A stretch of DNA of 64,000 nt from Microtetraspora malaysiensis. Lineage in GTDB: Bacteria; Actinomycetota; Actinomycetes; Streptosporangiales; Streptosporangiaceae. Under the pieces are notes generated by a model. It did no database searches, was not told the DNA's origin, and was given only the letters and a program-made list of their open reading frames with translations. Positions 1 to 7,808 of the stretch are shown piece by piece; position 1 is the stretch's first letter; each line of letters starts with the position of its first letter. Made by a program: the position numbers and the translations under genes. The stretch covers positions 224,828 to 288,827 of the forward strand of contig NZ_BBYJ01000017.1 in assembly GCF_001528665.1 (NCBI RefSeq), read 5' to 3'.

Positions 1-11
1 GCGCAGTCTAT

Positions 12-62
12 TTGACATACGCACCGGTCCGTATTTGAATCTAATACGCAACGACCCGTATT
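12..62 (+). promoter_or_regulatory. Promoter with two tandem TetR-type operators
   Basis: A perfect TTGACA box (12-17) is followed after 17 bp by TTGAAT (35-40), giving a plausible sigma-70-type promoter. The spacer is filled by a near-perfect palindrome, ATACG-N8-CGTAT at 17-34, in which 8 of 9 base pairs match. A second copy of exactly the same pattern lies at 44-61, just before the ribosome binding site, 27 bp centre to centre. Paired sites over the promoter are typical of repression of drug exporters by TetR-family proteins. The repressor gene is not downstream and would lie beyond the left edge. Confidence 0.7.
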
Positions 63-75
63 GAAAGGAGGGGGT

Positions 76-1275
76 GTGCGCCCCCGTTCCTCCACCCCCG
101 CGCTCCTGTCGCTGGCCCTGGGTTACTTCGCGCTGGGCACCGCCTCACTGGCAGTGGTCGGTCTCAGCGGCCCGATCGCCGCCGACCTGCGGGTGCCGGC
201 CGCCACCGTCGGCACCCTGGTCACCGTCTTCTCCCTGGTGTTCGCTCTGGCCGCCCCGATCGCGGCGATCACCCTGGGCCGCCTGGGCCGTCGCCAGGTC
301 CTGCTGCTGGGCCTGGCGCTGATGACGATCGGCGGCATCGCCAGCGCGGCGGCCCCCACCTTCGCGGCCCTGGCCGCCGCCCGGGTGGCCGCCGGCCTGG
401 GAGCGGCGATCTTCGGACCGGCCGCCTCGGCCACCGGCTCGATGATCGTGTCGGTCGAGCAGCGCCCCCGCGCGCTGGCGGTGGTGTTCGGTGGGATGAC
501 CGCCGCCACCGTGTTGGGCGTGCCGCTGGCCTCGGCCGCGGGCGCCGCGGTCGGCTGGCGGGCCACGATGGCCGCGGTGGTGGCGCTGACCCTGGTGGCG
601 GGCGGGCTGCTGGCTGTACTGCTGCCGCCGGTGGCGGCGGGCCCGGCTCCCACCGTGCGGGCCTTCGCCGGGGTGCTGCGCACCCCCGGAGCCGCATCGA
701 TGATCGCCACCACGCTGCTGGTGCTGGCCGCCCAGTTCACCGTGTACGGGGTCGCGGGGGCCTACCTGGGCACCCGGTTCGGCGCCGGTCCCGGTCTGGT
801 GTCGTTGACCCTGCTGGTCTTCGGCGCCCTGGGCATGGTCGGCAACGCCGCCGGAGCCCGCGTCTACACCCGTCTGGGCGGCGGGCGCACCATCGCACTG
901 GCGCTGGCCGGGCTGACCATCACCTTCCTGGCGCTGGCCGGCGTGCCCGCCCTGCCCGCCGCCGGCGTGACGGTGTTCGCCTTCTGGGCCGTCTTCAACA
1001 CCTTGTTCATGGCCCCGCAGCAGGCCCGCCTGGTGGAGTTGCTGCCCGAGCAGCGCGGCATCCTGCTGGCCCTGAACGCCTCGGCCCTGTACCTCGGCAT
1101 GAGCCTGGGCAGCCTGCTGGGCAGCAGCCTGCTGCCCGTCCTGGGTGGCCACTGGCTCCCGGCCCTGGCGCTGCTGCCGCTGGCCCTGGCCGCCGGTGCG
1201 CACGCCGCCTCGCTGCGCCCGCACCCCACCCACTCGACGGCCCCGGCCGCCACCACCGCCTCAGCCCACCACTGA
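76..1275 (+). CDS. MFS transporter, DHA1-type exporter
   Basis: This is a 399-residue polytopic membrane protein with about 12 hydrophobic segments and the usual MFS loop between helices 2 and 3 (GRLGRRQVLL). The family exports drugs or small metabolites by proton antiport; this member resembles the AraJ/YdhP-like branch. The GTG at 76 is chosen over the in-frame TTG at 61 because AAAGGAGGGGG at 64-74 is an ideal ribosome binding site for it. The gene heads an apparent operon with a SnoaL-like protein and an SDR dehydrogenase and lies under two TetR-type operators. The substrate cannot be read from sequence. Confidence 0.9.
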   Translation: MRPRSSTPALLSLALGYFALGTASLAVVGLSGPIAADLRVPAATVGTLVTVFSLVFALAAPIAAITLGRLGRRQVLLLGLALMTIGGIASAAAPTFAALAAARVAAGLGAAIFGPAASATGSMIVSVEQRPRALAVVFGGMTAATVLGVPLASAAGAAVGWRATMAAVVALTLVAGGLLAVLLPPVAAGPAPTVRAFAGVLRTPGAASMIATTLLVLAAQFTVYGVAGAYLGTRFGAGPGLVSLTLLVFGALGMVGNAAGARVYTRLGGGRTIALALAGLTITFLALAGVPALPAAGVTVFAFWAVFNTLFMAPQQARLVELLPEQRGILLALNASALYLGMSLGSLLGSSLLPVLGGHWLPALALLPLALAAGAHAASLRPHPTHSTAPAATTASAHH

Positions 1276-1342
1276 CCTTCCCGCCCTGCGCTGACCCCGC
1301 CCATCCATCAGCACCACGCATCAACGACCACAGGAGAACCCC

Positions 1343-1717
1343 ATGTCCCAGCCCGCCGCCCAACTCGTGCGTGACTACTTCGAACTGGTGTGGAACCAGG
1401 GCCGCACCGAGCTGGCCGACCGGTTCCTGGCCGCCGGCCTGATCCAGCACAACCCCAACCTGCCCAACGGCCGCCGGCCGCTGGCCGAGTTCATCGACGG
1501 GATGCGCGCCCAGCTGCCCCAGGCCCGCTTTGAGATCCGCCGCATGGCCGTCGATGGCGACCTGGTGTTCACCCACAGCCTGTTCACCGCCCAGCCCGGC
1601 CACTCCGGCATCGCGGTGGTGGATGTGTTCCGCATCGCCGACGGCCTGATCGCCGAACACTGGGACCTGCGCGAGGACGTCCCCGAGACCACCGCCAGCG
1701 GCAACCCCATCGTCTGA
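1343..1717 (+). CDS. SnoaL/NTF2-like protein
   Basis: The product has 124 residues and the small alpha-plus-beta barrel pattern of the SnoaL-like/NTF2-like superfamily, with the motif WNQGRTELADRFLA near the start and HWDLREDVPE near the end. Members act as polyketide cyclases, small-molecule isomerases or uncharacterised binding proteins. AGGAG sits 6 nt before the ATG. It lies 67 bp after the exporter and 38 bp before an SDR gene, so the three are probably cotranscribed and may detoxify or modify a compound that the MFS protein exports. No substrate is inferred. Confidence 0.8.
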   Translation: MSQPAAQLVRDYFELVWNQGRTELADRFLAAGLIQHNPNLPNGRRPLAEFIDGMRAQLPQARFEIRRMAVDGDLVFTHSLFTAQPGHSGIAVVDVFRIADGLIAEHWDLREDVPETTASGNPIV

Positions 1718-1755
1718 CTTCTCTTTCTCGCCACCGAACTGCGAGGCCGAACCCC

Positions 1756-2631
1756 GTGACCATCCAACCCCACGACCAGACCATCCTGATCACCGGCGCG
1801 ACCGACGGACTCGGCCGCGCCCTGGCCCACCGCCTTGCCGCCCAGGGCGCCACCTTGATCCTTCACGGCCGCAACCCGGCCAAGGGCCAGGCGCTGCTGG
1901 CCGAACTCCACGACCGGACCGGCAACGACAGGCTCACCTTCGAACAGGCCGACTTCGCCTCCATCGACGAGATCCGCGCCCTGGCGGAGCGCCTGGCCGG
2001 GCGCGACCGGTTGGACGTCCTGATCAACAACGCCGGAATCGGCGTCGAAACAGCTCCCCAGCGCAGCGCCGATGGCCTGGAGCTGACCTTCCAGGTCGAC
2101 TACCTGGCCACCTACATGCTCAGCAGCCTGCTCACCCCGCTCCTGGCCCGCACCGCCGCCACGAGCCCGGCTCCCGCCAGGATCGTCAACGTCAGCTCTG
2201 CCGGGCAGGCACCCCTGGACTTCGACGATGTGCTGCTGGAACGGCACTGGGATGGTGTACAGGCCTACTGCCAGGCCAAACTCGCCCAGATCATGCTCAC
2301 CTTCGAGCACGCCGAACTCCTGCGCGACCACGGCGTCACCGTCAACGCCCTGCACCCCGCCTCCTACATGCCCACCAAGATCGTCACCCACCTGTTCACC
2401 GTGCAGAGCACCCTGGAAGAAGGGGTCGCCAACACCGCCCGCCTGGTCACCGATCCTGCCCTGGCCAAGGTGACCGGCACCTACTTCAACCGGGCTCGCC
2501 CAGCCCGCGCCCACCAGCAGGCCTACGACACCACTGCCCGTACCCACCTGCTGGAGATCAGCCGGCGCCTCACCGGCGTATCGTTCGGGACTGTACGGGT
2601 TTCCCGGCATCACCTGGGTCCCGGTGCATGA
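1756..2631 (+). CDS. Short-chain dehydrogenase/reductase
   Basis: This is a 291-residue classical SDR. The cofactor motif TGATDGLG is at residues 13-20, the NNAG motif near 90, the catalytic Ser in VNVSSAG near 146 and YCQAK near 171, so the Ser-Tyr-Lys catalytic set is intact. HGRN after the second strand suggests NADP(H) preference. It uses a GTG start. It is longer than the common 250-residue core and most resembles retinol-dehydrogenase-like or WW-domain-oxidoreductase-like bacterial SDRs. It is the last gene of the exporter operon. The substrate is unknown. Confidence 0.87.
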   Translation: MTIQPHDQTILITGATDGLGRALAHRLAAQGATLILHGRNPAKGQALLAELHDRTGNDRLTFEQADFASIDEIRALAERLAGRDRLDVLINNAGIGVETAPQRSADGLELTFQVDYLATYMLSSLLTPLLARTAATSPAPARIVNVSSAGQAPLDFDDVLLERHWDGVQAYCQAKLAQIMLTFEHAELLRDHGVTVNALHPASYMPTKIVTHLFTVQSTLEEGVANTARLVTDPALAKVTGTYFNRARPARAHQQAYDTTARTHLLEISRRLTGVSFGTVRVSRHHLGPGA

Positions 2632-3055
2632 CGCACCATCGGTCGCCTTCGCTTCCATCTGGCCGAAGCAGGGCGCGACGGCTCGGGTTCGCGCCTTTGT
2701 CCAGATGTTGCGCCGAACGGCACGGGCCGGTCGAGAAACCGGATTCAGATCGTCACAGTGACGTTGCCGGAACAGGGCGCGGGGTCGAGGGGACCAGCGT
2801 GAAGCTGCCTGGATCTCGCGCCAGCGCCGGCAACTTGTGCTGCTGACCCGGCCTTAGCGCGACCCCGGCCCCGCGCTCCACTCGGAGGGCGGGGCCTTCG
2901 AGTGCCCGTGCACCGACGTCTCTACAGCGGCACCTCGCGGGCTATCTGCGAGTAAGCACGGATCGCTTGACCATCGCCGGGTTGCTCACGCGCCCTACGC
3001 GGAGTAGTCGCCGAAGTCGGCTACCGCGCTCAGCATGGCGTTCTGATCGAGTTGG
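2632..3055. other. Gene-free interval with possible resolvase fragment
   Basis: No intact gene is visible. A terminator-like hairpin lies at 2867-2896. Around 2935-2985 the plus strand can be read as LAGYLRVSTDR, which resembles the first strand of serine recombinases (YxRVSTxxQ) but soon loses sense. A 13-bp inverted repeat (GATCGCTTGACCA, 2961-2973; complement at 3053-3065) spans 79 bp and touches the end of the neighbouring antitoxin gene. These suggest old mobile DNA but prove nothing. Confidence 0.35.
2867..2896 (+). terminator. Hairpin downstream of SDR operon
   Basis: GGCCCCGC (2867-2874) pairs perfectly with GCGGGGCC (2889-2896) around a 14-nt loop. There is only a short TT after it. 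It is the first strong hairpin after the SDR stop codon, though 235 bp away, so it may be a terminator for the operon. Confidence 0.45.
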
Positions 3056-3373
3056 TCAAGCGATCGCGGCGATATCGCCGTCATCGAAGTAGATCGACTG
3101 GTGGAGTCGGCCTCCAAGGGCGGCCGCGTAGCGGGCCAGGATGTCCTGGCCAGAGATCTTGCCCTGCTCGATCTGAGAGATGCGCCCCTTGGTGACCCCC
3201 ATGCGCTCGGCCACCTGCTGCTGAGTCAGGCCACGGCTGCGGCGGATCTCCGCCAGCCGATGCCCCTGGACCTCGGCCAGAAGCTCCCCCTTACCGGCTT
3301 CGACCGCTTCCTCTCCGCCGGCCCGCTCGACATGCTTCGCCCGGATATCGTTCCAGCGAACGTACCCGCTCAT
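3056..3373 (-). CDS. HigA-like antitoxin, XRE-family HTH
   Basis: The 105-residue product carries a clear Cro/C1-type helix-turn-helix at about residues 38-92 (RLAEIRRSRGLTQQQVAERM, then VTKGRISQIEQGKI). The N-terminal part is charged and matches antitoxins of the HigBA/Gp49-like class, which bind and neutralise an mRNA-cleaving RelE-fold toxin and repress their own operon. Its ATG overlaps the stop of the upstream toxin gene in an ATGA arrangement, the usual toxin-first order for HigBA. The toxin reading frame is damaged, so this may be a solitary antitoxin or regulator now. Confidence 0.85.
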   Translation of the reverse strand: MSGYVRWNDIRAKHVERAGGEEAVEAGKGELLAEVQGHRLAEIRRSRGLTQQQVAERMGVTKGRISQIEQGKISGQDILARYAAALGGRLHQSIYFDDGDIAAIA

Positions 3374-3690
3374 CTGCCCTCCTCCTGCTGAGCGCGCTCC
3401 TTTAGATAGACCTCAAACCGGTGCTCGGCCAGCGGAATGGCCTCCTCGTACCAGCTTTTCCATCGCCCGGCCTTGTCACCGGCGACCAGCAGGATGCTGG
3501 AGCGCCACGGGTCAAAGGCGAACAGGATGCGTACCGTGCCAGGCCGGTATCGACCAGCGGCCGTCCCAGCCCGGGGCCACCTTCGGCGAGCGCGTCGATG
3601 GCCTGCACCACCCTGGCGTGGGTGGTGTCGTCGAGTTGCTCGATCCATTCGCGGACCTCGGTTACGAGGTAGACGTCCCATTCCGGGGTA
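3370..3690 (-). pseudogene. HigB/RelE-like toxin, frameshifted
   Basis: Two frames are needed to read a Gp49/RelE-type toxin. One encodes EWDVYLVTEVREWIEQLDD to GPGLGRPLVDT (about 3690-3555); the next encodes RPGTVRILFAFDPWRSSILL to the stop at 3370. Intact relatives carry a conserved GSRxHNxKEL-like stretch between these parts, and it is absent here, so a short deletion that also shifts the frame is the simplest explanation. The first frame also lacks an ATG, GTG or TTG in reach. An alternative 108-residue ORF from a TTG at 3696 keeps only the C-terminal half and is unlikely to be active. A sequencing error cannot explain the missing segment. Confidence 0.7.
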
Positions 3691-3808
3691 TAGCAATAGG
3701 TATACCTCGGAGGTCTATGAAGCAGGCCCGGTGGCTCCGGCTTTCGACAGGCGGTGCAATTGCCGTAGAGCCCGCTCCAGCCCAGAGTCCCGGGCTATGT
3801 ACCCAGGG

Positions 3809-4492
3809 TCATGGATATACATTGCCAACCTCGACCAGCCACCATCGGTTCCGGGTGAAGGCCAGCACCACCGTCACCTCCCACCCGATCCGGGCGAGGT
3901 CGCTGATCTCCGATGGCACGGCCAGCGGACCGATGTTCTCGTCGAACCAGAGCTTGCCCGGCTCAACTTTTGTGATCGGAAGGGGAATGCCCTCCTCCAC
4001 CCAGCGATCAGTGGTATCCGGATCACGATGCGGAGTCTTCAGCGACAACTGGTGCAGCGCCTCGGCCAGACGGTCCGCCCTGGGCAGGTCGCGCGCCGCA
4101 TCGGCGGCTCGCGCGGCCTGGGCGGCTGCAATTTCCCGCTCGATCACGCCCTGCTCGGCGAGCCATGTGACGAGCTTCTTGGTGACGGTTCCGGCAGCGC
4201 GTAGCAGTCCCTGGCCCGCCATCACTTTGCGGATCATGAAATAGCCGAGGAACTCGCCCAGCATGCTCTCGATATATCCCGCGTCCAGCAGCCGGGTGAA
4301 GGCGTCCTCGTCACCGTTGTCGAAGGCTTCGCGCCACCGCTTCTCGTCCCTCTCGTCCAGGATGTTGGGACCGTACATGTTCATGCAGTCCCGGAAGAGG
4401 TCGATCACCTCCTCATAGGTGTGAAAGGTCCGCGGAGCCAATCGAGCCCGCTGCTCATTCAGAAACCGGGTAAGCGCCTCGTCGATCGCCAT
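3809..4492 (-). CDS. Hypothetical protein with recombinase-like N-terminus
   Basis: The product has 227 residues. The ATG at 4492 is chosen because the frame upstream of it is antisense-like, low-complexity sequence and because it overlaps the end of the upstream gene by 38 nt. The first 40 residues (ALTRFLNEQRARLAPRTFHT) look like the SAM-like core-binding region of tyrosine recombinases, but no catalytic domain follows. The remainder is alpha-helical with a C-terminal VVLAFTRNRWWLVEVGNVY stretch. It always reads as part of the minus-strand cassette with the pRiA4b ORF-3-like gene. The function is unknown. Confidence 0.7.
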   Translation of the reverse strand: MAIDEALTRFLNEQRARLAPRTFHTYEEVIDLFRDCMNMYGPNILDERDEKRWREAFDNGDEDAFTRLLDAGYIESMLGEFLGYFMIRKVMAGQGLLRAAGTVTKKLVTWLAEQGVIEREIAAAQAARAADAARDLPRADRLAEALHQLSLKTPHRDPDTTDRWVEEGIPLPITKVEPGKLWFDENIGPLAVPSEISDLARIGWEVTVVLAFTRNRWWLVEVGNVYP

Positions 4493-6053
4493 CGTCGCCA
4501 CGCACCGCAGTTTGGCACGCCAAGCGCTCGGCCAGTGCCTGGTTGACGGCCTCCTGGTTGAACGGCACCGGCTCTTCTGGATAGTCCGGGTTGTAGTCCT
4601 CGATTGGATTGTCGCCATGCCCGTCCACACAGATCGGGATGTCGATCTCCGGGTCCAGGATCTTCTCCAGGACGATCTCGTGCCGCCAGCAGTCGCCGAG
4701 GTCGTAGGTGTAGGTGAGCTTCGTCCGCGGGGCGGGTAGCGCCCGGTTCAGCCGGCACAGCTCCTCATCGCCGCAATTCTCCAGCGGGTAGAAAGGGTCG
4801 GTGTAGCGGCGCTTGCCGTGCTCGAAGAGATGCAGGTGATCGCCGCTCCAGCCGAACAGCACCTGGATCATCCGATGCAGTGCGCCCAGCGAATAGTTTT
4901 CCGGCACCTGGACGCGCCGCCACAACCCGCCGAACAAAGAGATCTTGAGCTGATAGACCGGGATCCGCGGTGGCGCGGCCGGCAATGCCTTCAACAGCCG
5001 CGCGGCTTCTGGGTGCCGGCTGTCGCGCACGCCTGCGTGCAGGTCGCCGCTCATCATGTCCTTCAGGACGTACCAGGCGTCCCGCTCGCCGTACCGCTCC
5101 AGTGCGGCCAGCGCGAAGTCGACGGCCAGCCACCGCCGGTCCCGGACGGAATCGGCCTCCCCGAGCAGCCAGCGGGCATGTGTGCCGAGCACGGGATGAT
5201 CCCGCACAGCCTGCCAGAGACGCTCGGAGCTCTCGCCCCGTGCGGCCACCACCTCGATCACGCTGACCCGCCCGGCGGGCGAGGCTTCCCCGGCGGCCCA
5301 TAGCAGCTCGGGTAGCCGGTCTACCAGGCCGGTCGAACGAGGATCATCCGGGATCCGCCAGCGCCACAGCAACTCATCGGCGTCCTCCTCCGGCACCGTG
5401 GCCAGCCGCCGTAGCATCTCGGCTGCGGGCAGCTCCGGAGTGATGGGCAGGGGCAGGCGACGCTGCATCTCCCGCCGTGCGTACTCGCCAAGGGCGGTCA
5501 CCGCGAGCCTCGCGTCCAGCGCGCCGAAATCCCGCAGGATGCCGACCATCTGATCGACCGGATGCCGTTCTATCAGACCGGCGGCGCGCCAGTCCCAGTC
5601 GCGCCGCACGCGCATCTCGTTCTCGACAGCGGTCCGTAACGCCGCCCCCAGCGGCGGCGCTTCGTCGCTCAGAACGGCGAGTGTCATCAGGCAGCAGATT
5701 CGCGGATCGACCTCGCAGGGGTCGGTGACCTGCGCCGCCACTACCTGCTCCAGCGCCGCGTACCAGGCGGTGATGTCCGGCTCCGCCGCGCTCTTGTCGT
5801 GTACGGCACGCGTCCCAGAGATCGTGACGAGTCCCGCCGCCAGAGCCGTCACCCAGGCTCGATGCGCCTCCGGTACATCGCTCAGCCGCCGAACCTTGGC
5901 CGGGCACCCCACGCCTATCGTCCTGGCGGCTTCCGGCACCAGCGCGGGCTTGAGCGCACCACCCGCAGTGACCGCACGTCCGCTCCCCACCCACGATGCC
6001 AAGGCACGAGCGGCGGCGAACACGGCACAACCGATCGACATCTCCGTCACCAT
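4455..6053 (-). CDS. pRiA4b ORF-3-like protein
   Basis: This is a 532-residue protein. The C-terminal 150 residues or so (from about 357, IPVYQLKISL, through LFGWSGDHLHLFEHGKRRY and YTYDLGDCWRHEIVLEKIL) match the plasmid pRiA4b ORF-3 family, a compact fold of unknown biochemical role frequent in plasmids and genomic islands. The N-terminal 350 residues are helical and unassigned. The ATG at 6053 is the first start clear of the region opposite the SWIM gene; an upstream frame extension is low-complexity. It follows the SWIM gene by 85 bp on the same strand and overlaps the next gene. Confidence 0.75.
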   Translation of the reverse strand: MVTEMSIGCAVFAAARALASWVGSGRAVTAGGALKPALVPEAARTIGVGCPAKVRRLSDVPEAHRAWVTALAAGLVTISGTRAVHDKSAAEPDITAWYAALEQVVAAQVTDPCEVDPRICCLMTLAVLSDEAPPLGAALRTAVENEMRVRRDWDWRAAGLIERHPVDQMVGILRDFGALDARLAVTALGEYARREMQRRLPLPITPELPAAEMLRRLATVPEEDADELLWRWRIPDDPRSTGLVDRLPELLWAAGEASPAGRVSVIEVVAARGESSERLWQAVRDHPVLGTHARWLLGEADSVRDRRWLAVDFALAALERYGERDAWYVLKDMMSGDLHAGVRDSRHPEAARLLKALPAAPPRIPVYQLKISLFGGLWRRVQVPENYSLGALHRMIQVLFGWSGDHLHLFEHGKRRYTDPFYPLENCGDEELCRLNRALPAPRTKLTYTYDLGDCWRHEIVLEKILDPEIDIPICVDGHGDNPIEDYNPDYPEEPVPFNQEAVNQALAERLACQTAVRGDDGDRRGAYPVSE

Positions 6054-6138
6054 GACGGGGACGGTATCGCGCGGACGGCACGACGCCGACATCGATCGTT
6101 GGGGTCGCCGCTGACACGCCGACCGGCCCGATAGATCG

Positions 6139-6654
6139 TCAAAGGGCACGCCGCTGGAGTTCCGCCATGAAGTTGCGCTTGCGCTTGTGGGTGGTGCGCA
6201 GCCGCTCCCCATAGGCGCGTCCGTCGGCCTCGCGGCCGAGCCGGTCGTAGAGCTTCGTGATCTGTACGGCGAGGCCGGCAGCCTCGGCGTAGGCGTCATT
6301 CTTCATGAGCGAGATCTTGCTCTCGGCCAGGCGCTCGTAGACGGGAATCGCGTCGGCGGGGTGGGATTCCGCCCGCGATCGAGCCAGCCGCAACCACTGG
6401 CCGTCGAAGCCGGCCGCGACGCAGTGCTTGCAGAAGTTGCCCTCCTGCCCCCACGGGCACTCGCACGCACCGTCCAGGCCACGACGGCCGACGGTCAACT
6501 CCACCTCATACGGCTCCGTGCCGTACACAGTCGCGAAGATCTTTCCGCCGTCGACCTGCAGGTCATCGACGGCGTCGACGTAATCGACACCGCGGTCATA
6601 GGACTTGCCTCCGGCCAACGCCCGAAGGTCATCCTTGGCGAACCCAGACATCAT
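6139..6654 (-). CDS. SWIM zinc-finger protein, internally shortened
   Basis: The 171-residue product has an intact SWIM zinc ligand set, Cys64-x-Cys66-x8-Cys75-x-His77, after the usual opening MSGFAKDDLRALAGGKSYDRG and TVYGTEPYEVELTVG. SWIM domains bind DNA or proteins. Full-length actinobacterial relatives of this opening are several hundred residues long with a helical repeat region, and end with a segment like HPADAIPVYERLAESKI to THKRKRNFMAEL. Here that end follows the zinc finger almost at once, so the whole middle appears deleted in frame. The TAA of the upstream partner gene (6655-6657) abuts its ATG. Confidence 0.8.
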   Translation of the reverse strand: MMSGFAKDDLRALAGGKSYDRGVDYVDAVDDLQVDGGKIFATVYGTEPYEVELTVGRRGLDGACECPWGQEGNFCKHCVAAGFDGQWLRLARSRAESHPADAIPVYERLAESKISLMKNDAYAEAAGLAVQITKLYDRLGREADGRAYGERLRTTHKRKRNFMAELQRRAL

Positions 6655-7694
6655 TTACCTGCCGAACAGCCGGTCCGACACCTGTCGTGCCCGTTCTGGA
6701 AGCTCCGCACCGACCTCCCGGGCGAAGTCGTGGAACTCTGTGTGACCGGGCAGTTCCTTCAGGCACTCGTGGATCAGGGCAGGCGCTGTTTCGGTCTCCC
6801 GCGTTGCCGGCCAAGCCGCGCGCGCAGATCCCGTAGTTCGGGACCAGCCAGAGCCGGGTGCGTCACCAGCCTCTCCAACCGATCGTCGGCCTCGGCGTCT
6901 GTCAGCCGTTCCAGCACCAGCAGATGCCAGGTGGCAAGATTCCTGGCCCGCTCACGGCGTTCGAAGCCCGTGTCCCGCCACGGCACCCGTGTCTTGGCGC
7001 CGCCTTCGGCCAGCCGATCCAGTGCGGAGAGATATCGGTCGGTGAAGTCCAGCCACGCATCGATCCCGCGTAGCAGCCGCGCCAGTACGTCGGCCAGTGT
7101 GGTCTCCTTCTCGGCCGTCGGCCCGTCCCCGCGCCGGGTCCACCCGTACGCCCGCTCCCAGCGGATCAACTCTGGCGCTACCCGCTCGGCAAATCCGGAG
7201 AAGCCATACAGATCGAGATAGGTGGCCCAAAGCAACGCGACCGCATCGGAGACCACGAAGCGCGCGGCGGCCATCGGGTCGTCGGAGCGGAAGTAGTCAT
7301 AGTCACATGTCTCATCGGCCAGGTCGATCAGCAGCTTCAGCGCCCGCGCCCCGGTGGCCGCGTCCACCGCCAGCGCCGCCTTGGCATCCTCGGCCAACCG
7401 GGTGAACGTGAAACGCCATCGGGTCCGCTCTTTGGGGGAGACACGTCGATCACCGGCCATGTAGGCCCCGGCCCGGGCCAGCTCCACGAACCGGCGTACG
7501 TCGTCCAACACCGACTGGGCGTCCACGGTCTGCCTGGCGCTCTTGGCTGCGGGCTTGTGCTCCTCTGGGGTCAGCTCTGCCTCGATCCTCTCCCTCAGCT
7601 GAGCGGATCCGCGCCAGTACAGCGTCCAGAGCGTCTTCTTCAAGCGCTCCTCATCGAGTGGAGTCAGAGTGGCATAGAACTGCTCGCGATTCAT
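6655..7694 (-). pseudogene. SWIM-partner protein, frameshifted near its C-terminus
   Basis: The main frame starts at the ATG at 7694 (MNREQFYATLTPLDEERLKK) and runs as a convincing helical protein to RDLRARLGRQRGRPKQRLP, stopping at 6774. A different frame then continues with PALIHECLKELPGHTEFHDF and ends RQVSDRLFGR followed by TAA at 6655, directly against the ATG of the SWIM gene. That junction is what an intact operon would look like, so a small indel near 6780-6815 has split the gene. It could also be a sequencing error. The start at 7757 adds a 21-residue extension with no ribosome site. The biochemical role is unknown. Confidence 0.65.
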
Positions 7695-7808
7695 CCGCTG
7701 CACGGGCAATGATCGTAGCCCGAGGTGGTAGCCGGCACCTGCCAGCGCGACTGTCATCAGTCGACGGCGGAGCGCCTCCGTAAGCCGACGAAGGTACGCC
7801 TTGTCGGG

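Noticed and set aside
145-1233. Long open frame on the minus strand opposite the MFS gene
   Set aside because: It is made of Gln, Gly, Arg and His low-complexity sequence, as expected opposite a GC-rich gene; the same applies to many other long opposite-strand frames in the window.
2628-2846. 72-codon frame after the SDR gene
   Set aside because: Arg/Ser/Pro-rich without domain pattern or ribosome site, overlapping the previous stop.
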